The translations under genes were made by a program, and so were the position numbers. Of a stretch of 42,160 bases of DNA, positions 15,703 through 24,210 are shown piece after piece. Positions within the stretch are counted from its first letter, which is position 1. Every line of letters starts with the position of its first letter. The notes under the pieces were generated by a model. That model did not search any database, was not told the origin of the DNA, and saw nothing but the letters and a program-made list of their open reading frames with translations. This DNA comes from JAZTYK01 sp045636925. Lineage in GTDB: Bacteria; Bacillota; Clostridia; Oscillospirales; Butyricicoccaceae. The stretch is taken from positions 1 to 42,160 of the forward strand of contig JAZTYK010000029.1 of NCBI GenBank assembly GCA_045636925.1, in the 5' to 3' direction.

Positions 15703-15780
15703 TCAATCCCTTTTTTTGCACCGAGGTTGTGTCGAAAAAACGGCGTGACCGCGGCTTTGACCTTGTTTGGAGGAATCCCC

Positions 15781-16617
15781 ATGCTCAAACTTGAACACGT
15801 TACAAAAGTATATCCAAACGGAACCCATGCCCTTCGAGATGTCAGCTTGACAGTAGAAGATGGTGAGTTCCTGTTTGTGGTTGGTCCTTCCGGAAGCGGA
15901 AAGTCCACCATTCTGAAGCTGCTCACCGGTGAGGTAGAGCCCACCCAGGGCGAAATCCATGTGAACGGCTTTGATGTCAGCAATATTCGCCAGCGGGACA
16001 TTCCTTACCTGCGCCGTACCATCGGCGTGGTGTTTCAGGACTTCCGTCTGATTGAAAATAAATCGGTTTACGAAAACGTAGCCTTTGTCATGCGCGCCGT
16101 TGGCGCGCCTTCCCGCACCATCAAAAAGCGGGTGAGTTATGTGCTGGATCTGGTAGGCGTGCTGCACAAGGCCCGCCGTTTGCCCGGCGAACTGTCCGGT
16201 GGCGAACAGCAGCGCGTGGCGATTGCCCGTGCTCTGGTGAACAATCCTGATGTGATCATCGCCGACGAGCCTACCGGCAACCTGGACCCTGCCCGCAGCC
16301 TGGAACTGATGCTGCTGCTGGAAAAAATCAATGCGCTGGGCACTACGGTCGTGGTGGTCACCCACGAAAAAGAATTGGTCAACGAGTTTGAAAAGCGAGT
16401 AGTCGCCATCGATGGCGGGCAGATCGTCAGTGACCGTACCGGCGGCTATTACGGAGAATCTCCCCTGGATCATGTGTTAAACCGCGGTGAAAACCGCGCC
16501 CGTTCCGGTGGGCATGTACCGCAGCGCAAGGCGGAACCCCGGCGTGAAGAAGGCCTGGAAATCCCCGGCTTTATGAAAGGCAGAAGTAACGGACAGGAGG
16601 GTGATGCCAATGGCTAA
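15781..16617 (+). CDS. ftsE: Cell division ATP-binding protein FtsE
   Basis: This 278-residue ABC ATPase has Walker A GPSGSGKST (35-43), Q-loop VVFQDFRL (83-90), signature LSGGEQQR (138-145), Walker B VIIADEP (158-164) and the FtsE-type DFRLIENKSVYENV segment. With FtsX it couples ATP hydrolysis to activation of periplasmic or wall-side peptidoglycan hydrolases at the division site. The start ATG follows TTTGGAGGAA. The usual length is about 225-230 residues; here a basic, disordered-looking tail of about 45 residues (from 233) is added. Its end overlaps the ftsX start by 8 bases. Confidence 0.95.
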   Translation: MLKLEHVTKVYPNGTHALRDVSLTVEDGEFLFVVGPSGSGKSTILKLLTGEVEPTQGEIHVNGFDVSNIRQRDIPYLRRTIGVVFQDFRLIENKSVYENVAFVMRAVGAPSRTIKKRVSYVLDLVGVLHKARRLPGELSGGEQQRVAIARALVNNPDVIIADEPTGNLDPARSLELMLLLEKINALGTTVVVVTHEKELVNEFEKRVVAIDGGQIVSDRTGGYYGESPLDHVLNRGENRARSGGHVPQRKAEPRREEGLEIPGFMKGRSNGQEGDANG

Positions 16618-17518
16618 TAAGAAGAAAACCGGCAGATCCAGCGGCCTAGGTTATTTCATCCGGGAAGGTTTGCGGGGCATTGCATCTCACAAGTTTATGA
16701 GCTTTGCTGCCGTTGGTGTTATTGCTGCTTGTTTGCTGGTCACATCTACCTTTGGCCTGCTGGCTTATAACATCGGTCAGGCAGTGGAAGAACTGGCCAC
16801 CAAGAGCGAAGTTTTGGTTTATGTGGAAGAAACCTATACCCGGGATCAGGCAAAGGCACTGGAAAACACGCTGAAGTCGGTAGCCAATGTGCGTGAAGTG
16901 ACATTTGTTACCAAAGAAGAGGCGTTTGATGCGTATCTTGAGACCTTGGGTGACGATGCATACATCATGGAAGACCTGCTGAAGGACAACCCCCTTCGTG
17001 ACGGGTATCGTGTATTTCTGGAAGATGTATCCCGCCATGAGGAAACTGTGGCGGCGCTGGAACGTGTAGAGGGCATTGCCAATGCAAGCAGCTCCCGCGA
17101 GGTGTTTGAGCGTCTGGTACAGATCCGCCGGGTAGTGGATATCGTTTCTATGACGCTGGTAGCCATGCTGGGTGCCGTCAGTGTATTTATCATTGCCAAT
17201 ACTGTCAAGCTGGCCATGTTTGCACGCCGGGATGAAATCGGCATTATGAAGATGGTGGGCGCCACCAACCGGTTTGTCCGCGCGCCTTTCGTGGTAGAAG
17301 GCATGCTTTTAGGTGTGTGTGCCGCACTTTTGGCATTTTTTGCTCAGTGGGGCGTGTATCATTATATTGCCGAACAGCTGGCCGCCGGAACCGGCGTGCT
17401 GACGCTGATGCCCTTTGCAGAGTTTAGCAAAGGACTGGCCGTGCTGCTGGGCGCAGCCGGCTTGGTATTTGGCGTGGGCGGCAGTACCATTACCATTCGC
17501 AAGTTTATGAAGGTGTGA
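16610..17518 (+). CDS. ftsX: Cell division protein FtsX
   Basis: This 302-residue permease-like partner of FtsE has one N-terminal membrane helix (about 27-50), an extracellular domain of about 100 residues, and three C-terminal membrane helices, the standard FtsX layout. It transmits the FtsE ATP cycle to a wall hydrolase outside the cell. I chose ATG 16610 (MANKKKTG) because AGGAGG lies 9 bases before it; GTG 16601 and ATG 16604 are too close to that site. The 8-base overlap with ftsE indicates translational coupling. Confidence 0.93.
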   Translation: MANKKKTGRSSGLGYFIREGLRGIASHKFMSFAAVGVIAACLLVTSTFGLLAYNIGQAVEELATKSEVLVYVEETYTRDQAKALENTLKSVANVREVTFVTKEEAFDAYLETLGDDAYIMEDLLKDNPLRDGYRVFLEDVSRHEETVAALERVEGIANASSSREVFERLVQIRRVVDIVSMTLVAMLGAVSVFIIANTVKLAMFARRDEIGIMKMVGATNRFVRAPFVVEGMLLGVCAALLAFFAQWGVYHYIAEQLAAGTGVLTLMPFAEFSKGLAVLLGAAGLVFGVGGSTITIRKFMKV

Positions 17519-17522
17519 TTAT

Positions 17523-18746
17523 ATGAAGCATACAGAACAACAAAAGAATCAAAGAACCGCTTCGCAGCGCATTGTCAGCATCATTGCCTTGATCCTGGCA
17601 CTGCTGATGCTCAGCTCTGTGTTGCTGACCGGTCTGCAGGTTTTTGCTGTTACTCAGAGTCAGGTGGACAAGCTGAAGGCCGATGCGGATGCAGCCAAAA
17701 AGGAAAAAGACCGTTTGGCGAAAGAGTTGGCGGCCGCAAAAAAGGATGCCAGCAAGCTAGAACAGCAGATCGAGCTGTTGGATAAACAAATGGATGCGGC
17801 GGAAAAAGAAATTGCTGCCCAGCAGGAACTGGTCAGCGAGCTGGAAAAACTGGCAGAAGAAAAGCAGCGTGAGCTGGAAAAGAGCCAGGTTTCCTTGGAT
17901 AAGGCTTACGAAACCTCCCGCCAGCGCATTCGCTTTATGGCAGAGTTTGGTGACACCAGCTATCTCAGCATTTTGCTGTCTGCCACCAACTTCTATGACT
18001 TCCTGAACCGGTTGGAGGTCGTCCGACAGGTGTCGCTCTCCGACCAGGAAATGCTGGATAAGCTGCGTACGGCCAAGGATGCTGTAGAGCAGCAGAAGGC
18101 ATCGCTGGATTCCAGTTTGAGTGAGGCTGCCAGTGTTAAGGCTGACTTGGAGAAAAATGTGCAGACCTTGCAGGATCAGCGCGATCAGAAGGATAAAGAT
18201 CTGACCACCATGGAAAACAAAAAGGATCAGATCAACAGCGACTATATTGAAGCCATCGAAAAGGCCGACCAGTTGATGGAAGACTATCAGAAGGCCGCAG
18301 CCGAGTATTCTGCCCAGAACCCCTATGTGGAAGGCGGCTGGATGTGGCCTCTGCCTCAGGCAAACAATGTGATCACCAGTAAGTACGGCTACCGTACCCA
18401 TCCCGTTACCGGCAAGTGGAAACTGCACACCGGTATCGACCTGCGCGCCAGCAAGGGCACCAACATTTACGCTGCCAAGGCCGGCACTGTGGTTACTTCT
18501 GAGTACAGCAGCTCCTGGGGCCATTACGTGATCATCAGTCATGGCGGCGGCTATACCAGTCTGTATGCCCACATGACCAAGCGTAATGTTCAGGTAGGCG
18601 CAACCGTCAAGCAGGGTCAGATTATCGGCACTGTGGGCAGCACCGGCTGGTCCACCGGTGCACACCTGCACTTTGAATTGCGGAAAAACAATGTTTCTTA
18701 CAACCCCCTGGTTGAATATCCCAAGTTTACCGTCAAGTATAAATAA
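17523..18746 (+). CDS. Coiled-coil M23 peptidase, probable FtsEX-activated wall hydrolase
   Basis: This 407-residue protein has a signal peptide or membrane anchor (about 18-43), two long coiled-coil segments (about 45-260), and a C-terminal LytM/M23 domain with HTGID (H302, D306), YVIISHGGG and HLHFE (H381, H383), the zinc ligands of active endopeptidases. The layout is that of EnvC/PcsB-type partners of FtsEX, in which FtsX contacts the coiled coil. It begins 4 bases after ftsX, which supports that partnership strongly. Here, unlike Gram-negative EnvC, the zinc ligands are present, so it probably cleaves peptidoglycan cross-links itself. Confidence 0.9.
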   Translation: MKHTEQQKNQRTASQRIVSIIALILALLMLSSVLLTGLQVFAVTQSQVDKLKADADAAKKEKDRLAKELAAAKKDASKLEQQIELLDKQMDAAEKEIAAQQELVSELEKLAEEKQRELEKSQVSLDKAYETSRQRIRFMAEFGDTSYLSILLSATNFYDFLNRLEVVRQVSLSDQEMLDKLRTAKDAVEQQKASLDSSLSEAASVKADLEKNVQTLQDQRDQKDKDLTTMENKKDQINSDYIEAIEKADQLMEDYQKAAAEYSAQNPYVEGGWMWPLPQANNVITSKYGYRTHPVTGKWKLHTGIDLRASKGTNIYAAKAGTVVTSEYSSSWGHYVIISHGGGYTSLYAHMTKRNVQVGATVKQGQIIGTVGSTGWSTGAHLHFELRKNNVSYNPLVEYPKFTVKYK

Positions 18747-18766
18747 TCCCCCAAAGGAGCAAACGC

Positions 18767-20011
18767 ATGAAGAAACAAATTCGGCTCAGTACGGCATTGA
18801 TGCTGATCCTGCTGACCATTGTCAGCACTTTCAATATCACCTTTTTTGTTGCCGGTGAGCACTATAACGCCAGACTGGGGGATCTGTCCCAGACAGAAGA
18901 CCGCTACAGCAAACTCAAGGAACTGGCAGAGATCGTAGAGACCTACTTCATCGGTGAATACGATGAAGCGGCTGCCATCGAAGGCGCTTTGGCCGGCTAT
19001 ATTCAGGGGCTGGGTGACCGTTGGTCCGGCTATTATACCGTAGACGAGACCCTGGCACAGAAAGAAGCAGCTACCAATACCTATGTGGGTGTCGGTCTCA
19101 CATACTCCAGCGCAACCGACAACCCCTATACCATTATTTCTGTTACAGCCGGCGGTCCTGCGGCAGAAGCAGGTATACAGCCCGGTGACGTGATCGTGGC
19201 TGTGGATGGCAAACCGGTTTCCGAGCTGGGTGAAAATGAAAGCCTGAACTCTGTGGTGGTAGGCGAAGAGGGTACACAGGTGTCTATCACCGTAACCCGC
19301 AATCTGGAGACACTGACATTCACCATGAAGCGTGCAAAGGTGTTTTACGAAATCATATATACTGATATGCTGGAGCATAATATCGGCTATGTGTATATCG
19401 ACGGCTTTGACCAGAATGCCGATGCAGAGTTTAAGACCAAAGTGGAAAAGCTGGTGAATGACGGAGCAAAGGCGCTGGTGTTTGACGTTCGGTTCAATCC
19501 CGGTGGCTATCTTACCGTGATGCGCAGCATGCTGGATCTGCTGCTGCCCGCCGGTACGGTGATCAGCACCGTGGATAAGAGTGGCAAAACCACCGAGTAC
19601 ACTTCTGACGCAACCTGCCTGGATCTGCCCATGGCTGTCATCGTCAACGAACATTCTTACAGCGCTGCCGAGTTTTTTGCGGCTGCTCTGCAGGAATATC
19701 AGAAAGCAGAAGTTGTAGGCGTTGCAACTACCGGCAAGGGTTATTCCCAGCAGCGCATCACCCTCAGCGACGGTTCTTCGGTGAACCTGTCCACTGCCCG
19801 CTACTACACCCCTCTGGGAAAGAACCTGGCTGGTGTGGGTGTTATGCCTGATTATCCGGTGGCAGTCAGCCCCGAAGAAGCCAATCAATACTATTATCTG
19901 GATAAGCAGATCGACAGCAGTCTCAAGCAGGCGATGGAAGTGCTGATGGTAAAGCTGGGTATTCCGTTGCCCCAGCCCGATGCCGGCGGAAGCGATAGCC
20001 CGGAGGCATAA
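18767..20011 (+). CDS. S41 carboxy-terminal processing protease (CtpA/CtpB-like)
   Basis: This 414-residue protein has an N-terminal signal anchor (about 9-29), a PDZ domain (about 105-190, with PAAEAGIQPGDVI) and an S41 protease domain. The motif NEHSYSAAEFF supplies the nucleophile, most likely S299, and K324 in TTGKGYSQ is the general base, at the 25-residue spacing seen in the family. Such enzymes cut exported proteins from their C-terminus. It follows the M23 gene by 20 bases behind AAAGGAG, as S41 proteases follow FtsEX-linked hydrolases in many Bacillota. It may process or degrade that hydrolase, which is inference. Confidence 0.92.
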   Translation: MKKQIRLSTALMLILLTIVSTFNITFFVAGEHYNARLGDLSQTEDRYSKLKELAEIVETYFIGEYDEAAAIEGALAGYIQGLGDRWSGYYTVDETLAQKEAATNTYVGVGLTYSSATDNPYTIISVTAGGPAAEAGIQPGDVIVAVDGKPVSELGENESLNSVVVGEEGTQVSITVTRNLETLTFTMKRAKVFYEIIYTDMLEHNIGYVYIDGFDQNADAEFKTKVEKLVNDGAKALVFDVRFNPGGYLTVMRSMLDLLLPAGTVISTVDKSGKTTEYTSDATCLDLPMAVIVNEHSYSAAEFFAAALQEYQKAEVVGVATTGKGYSQQRITLSDGSSVNLSTARYYTPLGKNLAGVGVMPDYPVAVSPEEANQYYYLDKQIDSSLKQAMEVLMVKLGIPLPQPDAGGSDSPEA

Positions 20012-20023
20012 CCGATTTTTGCC

Positions 20024-20052
20024 TTGACATCCGGTGCAAGCATCAATATAAT
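20024..20052 (+). promoter_or_regulatory. Consensus promoter of greA-lysS
   Basis: A perfect TTGACA (20024-20029) and a perfect TATAAT (20047-20052) have a 17-base spacer; one of two full-consensus promoters in the window. Confidence 0.93.
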
Positions 20053-20088
20053 AAGGAAACGAAACGAAACATAAGGGAGAGAAGCCAC

Positions 20089-20556
20089 ATGGCAAAGCAG
20101 TACAAACTGACCAAAGAAAAGCTGGAAGAGCTCCAGCAGGAACTGGAATATATCAAGACCTATCGTGAAAACGAAGTCGCCGAGCAGATCAAGCTGGCTC
20201 GCGGTTTCGGCGACTTGTCCGAAAACAGCGAATATGACGAAGCCAAGAACGAGCAGGGCAAGCTGTATTCCCGCAAGGCCGAGATCCAGGCAATTCTGGA
20301 TAATTACGTGCTGATCGAAGAAAATGCCAACATTGAAAAGGGCGTCAGCATCGGCTGCGACGTCACCGTAGAAATGGGCGGCAGAGAGGCAACCTACCAC
20401 ATCGTGGGTTCTCAGGAAGCCGATCCCCGCAGAAACTGCATTTCCGATGAGTCCCCTGTGGGCAAGGCCTTGATGGGTCACTTCGCAGGTGAAACCGTGA
20501 TGGTAGAAGCTCCCGCTGGAAGCTTCCCCTGCAAGATCGTAAGCATTGCCCGCTAA
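20089..20556 (+). CDS. greA: Transcription elongation factor GreA
   Basis: This 155-residue protein has the N-terminal coiled-coil finger with the acidic tip region (ARGFGDLSENSEYDEAKNEQ) and a C-terminal FKBP-like domain (SPVGKALMGH). GreA enters the RNA polymerase secondary channel and stimulates cleavage of backtracked RNA. The start ATG follows AAGGGAGAG. It is followed by lysS, the usual greA-lysS order of Bacillota, under the strong upstream promoter. Confidence 0.96.
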   Translation: MAKQYKLTKEKLEELQQELEYIKTYRENEVAEQIKLARGFGDLSENSEYDEAKNEQGKLYSRKAEIQAILDNYVLIEENANIEKGVSIGCDVTVEMGGREATYHIVGSQEADPRRNCISDESPVGKALMGHFAGETVMVEAPAGSFPCKIVSIAR

Positions 20557-20623
20557 GGGTGATGGCTGATTTGCCATTCACCTGCCTGCACAAGGCAGAG
20601 TAAATAGAAAAGGAATGAGGAAC

Positions 20624-22129
20624 ATGGACGAAAACCGTACCGCCCCTATGCAGGAAGCAGAAGAAAGCCTCAGCGAGATTCTGCAGATCCGCCGGGATAA
20701 ATTGGCTGCCCTGCAGGCCGAAGGCCGTGATCCGTTTGCGCAGGTGCGTTTTGACCGTACCAGCAATAGCCAGGAAATTTTAAATAATTTCGAGACCATG
20801 GAAAATCAGACCGTGGCCATCGCCGGTCGTATTATGTCCAAGCGCGATATGGGTAAGGCATCTTTTTGCCATATCCAGGATCAGCAGGGCAAGATCCAGA
20901 TTTATGTGAAGATTGACGAGCTGGGTCAGGAGGAATACGAGCGGTTTAAAAAGCTGGACATCGGTGACATCATCGGTGTGCATGGTTTTGTGTTCCGTAC
21001 CCGCCGCGGTGAGATTTCTGTCCATGTGCAGGACTACGTGCTGCTGAGCAAGAGCCTGCTGCCTCTGCCCGAGAAGTATCATGGCCTGAAGGATGTGGAT
21101 ACCCGCTACCGTCAGCGCTATGTAGACCTGATCGTCAATCCCGAAGTGCGTGATACCTTTGTCAAGCGTAGCATTGCACTGCGTGAGATCCGCAACTATC
21201 TGGATGACCTGGGCTATCTGGAAGTAGACACCCCCGTGCTGAGCACGGTACAGGGCGGTGCTACCGCACGTCCTTTTATCACCCATCATAATGCGCTGGA
21301 TCTGGATATGTATCTGCGCATTGCCACCGAGCTGTACCTGAAGCGCTGCATCATCGGCGGTTTCGAGCGAGTCTATGAAATCGGCCGTCTGTTCCGCAAC
21401 GAAGGCATGGATACCACCCACAACCCCGAGTTTACCACCATCGAGTTCTACGAGGCATATACCGATGTGAACGGTATGATGGAGCGCACTGAAGGCCTGA
21501 TGAAGTATGTCTGCGAAAAGGTCAACGGCAACATGATGCTGGAGTTTGACGGCAAGGAGATCGACATGGGCACTCCCTTCCGCCGCATGACAATGACCGA
21601 GTGTGTCAAGGAATATTCCGGCATCGACTTTGATCAGGTGGAAACGCTGGAGCAGGCCGTTGCCATCGCCAAGGAAAAGGGCATCAAGGTAGAGAAAAAG
21701 CACGGCAAGGGCGATATTCTGGCCCTGCTGTTCGAGGAGTTCTGTGAGGATAAGCTGATTCAGCCTACCTTCATTCTGGAGCATCCCGTAGAGATTTCTC
21801 CTCTGGCTAAGCGCGATCCCGCCAAGCCCCAGATGACCCAGCGCTTCGAGCTGTTCATCAACGGCAAGGAGTACGCCAATGCCTTCTCCGAGTTGAACGA
21901 TCCCATTGACCAGCGCGGCCGCTTCGAGAATCAGATGAAGCTGCGTGCACTGGGCGATCTGGAAGCCAGCGAGATGGATGAGGATTATCTGAACGCCATG
22001 GAATACGGCATGCCTCCCACGGGCGGCTGCGGCATCGGCATTGACCGCTTTGTCATGCTGCTGACCGGCAACACCAGCATTCGCGATGTGCTGTTGTTCC
22101 CCACCATGAAGCCCCTGGAGAACAACTAA
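20624..22129 (+). CDS. lysS: Lysyl-tRNA synthetase, class II
   Basis: This enzyme of about 501 residues has the N-terminal OB-fold anticodon-binding domain (VAIAGRIMSKRDMGKASFCHIQD) and a class II catalytic core with motif 2 FRNEGMDTTHNPEFT and motif 3 GIGIDRFVML. It charges tRNA-Lys. ATG 20624 (MDENRTAP) is preferred; ATG 20615 is too close to the AAAAGGA site. No T-box leader is present in the 67 bases after greA, so it appears to share the greA promoter. Confidence 0.96.
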   Translation: MDENRTAPMQEAEESLSEILQIRRDKLAALQAEGRDPFAQVRFDRTSNSQEILNNFETMENQTVAIAGRIMSKRDMGKASFCHIQDQQGKIQIYVKIDELGQEEYERFKKLDIGDIIGVHGFVFRTRRGEISVHVQDYVLLSKSLLPLPEKYHGLKDVDTRYRQRYVDLIVNPEVRDTFVKRSIALREIRNYLDDLGYLEVDTPVLSTVQGGATARPFITHHNALDLDMYLRIATELYLKRCIIGGFERVYEIGRLFRNEGMDTTHNPEFTTIEFYEAYTDVNGMMERTEGLMKYVCEKVNGNMMLEFDGKEIDMGTPFRRMTMTECVKEYSGIDFDQVETLEQAVAIAKEKGIKVEKKHGKGDILALLFEEFCEDKLIQPTFILEHPVEISPLAKRDPAKPQMTQRFELFINGKEYANAFSELNDPIDQRGRFENQMKLRALGDLEASEMDEDYLNAMEYGMPPTGGCGIGIDRFVMLLTGNTSIRDVLLFPTMKPLENN

Positions 22130-22140
22130 AACCAAATATA

Positions 22141-22176
22141 AAAGACCTACACGCACACGTGCGTATAGGTCTTTTC
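22141..22176 (+). terminator. Rho-independent terminator of greA-lysS
   Basis: A long stem (22141-22155 with 22160-22175, one mismatch), beginning AAAGACCTA, ends in CTTTTCG just after the lysS stop. Confidence 0.85.
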
Positions 22177-22222
22177 GATATTTTAAGCGCGCCCGCAAAG
22201 GGGGCAAAAAGGAGGCGAAGGC

Positions 22223-22990
22223 ATGGTCAAGGCCATCACCAGCCGGGATAATCCCACCATCAAGCAGGTGGCAAAACTGGTATCTTCCCGCAGCCAGCGG
22301 AAAAAAGAAAACATCTTCGTCTGCGAAGGCTTTGTTCTGCTGGAAGAAGCTTTGCGCAGCGGCCTTGTCCTGCAGCAGGTCTTCTGTTTGGAAGACCGTC
22401 TGGATCGCCTGCCGAAAGACCTTGCTTGCGAGGTTTTTGCTGTATCCGCCGCAGTATTGCAGCGCATCAGCGACGTAGAGCAACCGCAGGGTGTGGTGTT
22501 CACCTGCAAGATGCCGGTTTGCCCCGAATCCATCTGTGGCAACCGCTTTTTAGCTTTGGATAACCTGCGTGATCCGGGCAATCTGGGCACCATTCTTCGC
22601 ACAAGCGAAGCCTTTGGCCTGGATGGCGTGATTTTGTTGGGGGATTGTGTGGATCTGTGGTCGCCCAAGACCTTGCGTTCCGCCATGGGTTCTGCTTTTC
22701 GAGTGCCGGTGTATCGCATGGAATCTGCTGTTGCCCTTAAGGCACAGCTGCAGGTGCCCATGTATGCCGCGGCGTTGCATGCAGACAGCCGCAGCATTGT
22801 AGAAACCGATCTGCGCCGTGCTTGCGTTGTTATTGGCAACGAGGCACATGGTGTCAGTGACGAAACCCTCGCCACTTGTGATGGAAGTCTGATTATCCCC
22901 ATTCATACGGCGGAATCCCTCAATGCCGCTGTGGCGGCTTCGGTCTTCGCTTGGGAGATGTCCCGACAGAGTATGGAGGCGAAGGCATGA
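22223..22990 (+). CDS. TrmH/SpoU family RNA 2'-O-methyltransferase
   Basis: This 255-residue protein has an N-terminal substrate-binding domain of the SpoU type (NIFVCEGFVLLEEAL) and a SPOUT methyltransferase domain with the three family motifs: LDNLRDPGNLGTILRTSEAFG, VVIGNEAHGVS and IPIHTAESLNAAVAAS. It transfers methyl groups from S-adenosylmethionine to a ribose in rRNA or tRNA, and RlmB-like 23S activity is the commonest. The start follows AAAAAGGAGG. Its stop overlaps dprA by 4 bases (ATGA). Confidence 0.92.
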   Translation: MVKAITSRDNPTIKQVAKLVSSRSQRKKENIFVCEGFVLLEEALRSGLVLQQVFCLEDRLDRLPKDLACEVFAVSAAVLQRISDVEQPQGVVFTCKMPVCPESICGNRFLALDNLRDPGNLGTILRTSEAFGLDGVILLGDCVDLWSPKTLRSAMGSAFRVPVYRMESAVALKAQLQVPMYAAALHADSRSIVETDLRRACVVIGNEAHGVSDETLATCDGSLIIPIHTAESLNAAVAASVFAWEMSRQSMEAKA

Positions 22991-24156
22991 AATATCTGAT
23001 CTGGATGACAGAAACCGCTGCCTTCCCCAAAGCGGCCATTCCTCGGTTGCTGGAGCAGTTTGGCTCGGCCAAGGCGGTATTTCAGGCATCGGAAGCCGCA
23101 ATTGCGGCCTGCGTGCCACTAAAAGAAGCGCAAATAAAAGCCATTGCAGAAAAGAACTTGGCACAGGCCGAGATGGTTTTGGCAAGCTGCAAGCGGCAGA
23201 ATATTAAGATTCTGGGCATTTTGGATGAACGGTATCCACAAAGGCTTAAGAATATCTACGACCCGCCCGCCGTACTTTATATCCGGGGCAATCTTCCGGA
23301 CTTTAATCGGTTGCCGGCCATCGCCGTGGTAGGTCAGCGAAAAGTGACCCCCTACGGGAAAATGGCAGCCGATCAGCTGGGTTACCACCTGAGCAAGCGT
23401 GGCGTGATTGTCGTCTCCGGTATGGCAGAAGGAACCGACGGTGCGGCGCATACCGGCGCACTGAAGGGCAGCACACCTACCGTAGCGGTATTTGGCACTG
23501 CCATTGACCAGTGCTATCCCGCATTTCATGGCGGTCTGTTGCGCGAGATTCTGCGCCATGGTGCAGCCATCAGTGAGTACCCACCCGGAAAGAGGGGGCA
23601 TGCTTCTTTCTTTCCTCAGCGAAACCGCATCATCAGCGGCCTGTGTCTGGGCACTGTGGTGGTAGAAGCCCCCAAAAAGAGCGGCTCGCTGATCACCGCG
23701 GCCCGCGCGCTGGATCAAGGCAGAGATGTATTTGCCGTACCTGCAAACTTTGACGCGGCATCTTCCGAGGGCTGCAATGCCCTGATTCAAAGCGGCGCAA
23801 AGCTGATTTGCGGCGTGGATGATATTCTGGAGGAGTATCAGGGTCTGTATGATTTTACGCCGGTAGAAAAGCCGGTGCGCCAACCCAAGGGTAAAGAACC
23901 GGTCCCGCCGGCCGCAACGCCCAAGCCCGAAACTTTAGAGCAGGTGTTCGCGCCCAAAGCCAAGACTCCTCAGCCCAAAGAAAGCCAGACGCATACCGAA
24001 TTGCTGGACGCAATCCAAGGTGTTACCTCTTTAGAGGAGATCCTCGGTCGCACCGGCCTGCAGATGAATCAGGCTTTATCCCAGCTGACGATGCTGGAAC
24101 TGATGGGCAAAGTGCGCCAGCTGCCCGGTAAGCAGTTTGAAAAAACCGGGTTTTGA
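22987..24156 (+). CDS. dprA: DNA-processing protein DprA
   Basis: This 389-residue DprA/Smf binds single-stranded DNA taken up in transformation and loads RecA. An N-terminal helical domain (about 1-90) precedes the Rossmann core with AIAVVGQRKVTPYG (111-124), VSGMAEGTDGAAH (143-155) and the QRNRIISGL and KSGSLITA motifs; a winged-helix domain follows a Pro-rich linker (about 287-335). ATG 22987 overlaps the methyltransferase stop and follows GGAGG. The dprA-topA-trmFO order is classic for Bacillota. Confidence 0.95.
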   Translation: MKYLIWMTETAAFPKAAIPRLLEQFGSAKAVFQASEAAIAACVPLKEAQIKAIAEKNLAQAEMVLASCKRQNIKILGILDERYPQRLKNIYDPPAVLYIRGNLPDFNRLPAIAVVGQRKVTPYGKMAADQLGYHLSKRGVIVVSGMAEGTDGAAHTGALKGSTPTVAVFGTAIDQCYPAFHGGLLREILRHGAAISEYPPGKRGHASFFPQRNRIISGLCLGTVVVEAPKKSGSLITAARALDQGRDVFAVPANFDAASSEGCNALIQSGAKLICGVDDILEEYQGLYDFTPVEKPVRQPKGKEPVPPAATPKPETLEQVFAPKAKTPQPKESQTHTELLDAIQGVTSLEEILGRTGLQMNQALSQLTMLELMGKVRQLPGKQFEKTGF

Positions 24157-24210
24157 TCACAAGAACGAATCACAGGCATACGCCTGTTGACGATACGGAG
24201 GAAATCACAT

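Noticed and set aside
20558..20600. Hairpins between greA and lysS as a terminator
   Set aside because: The stems are bulged and lack a T tract; lysS has no promoter of its own, so read-through is expected.
20780..22483. 567-codon minus-strand open frame opposite lysS
   Set aside because: It spans the lysS terminator and the methyltransferase start, and has no recognisable domain or ribosome site.
24170..24187. Small inverted repeat CAGGC/GCCTG between dprA and topA as a terminator
   Set aside because: The stem is only 5 bp and no T run follows; the genes probably share a transcript.
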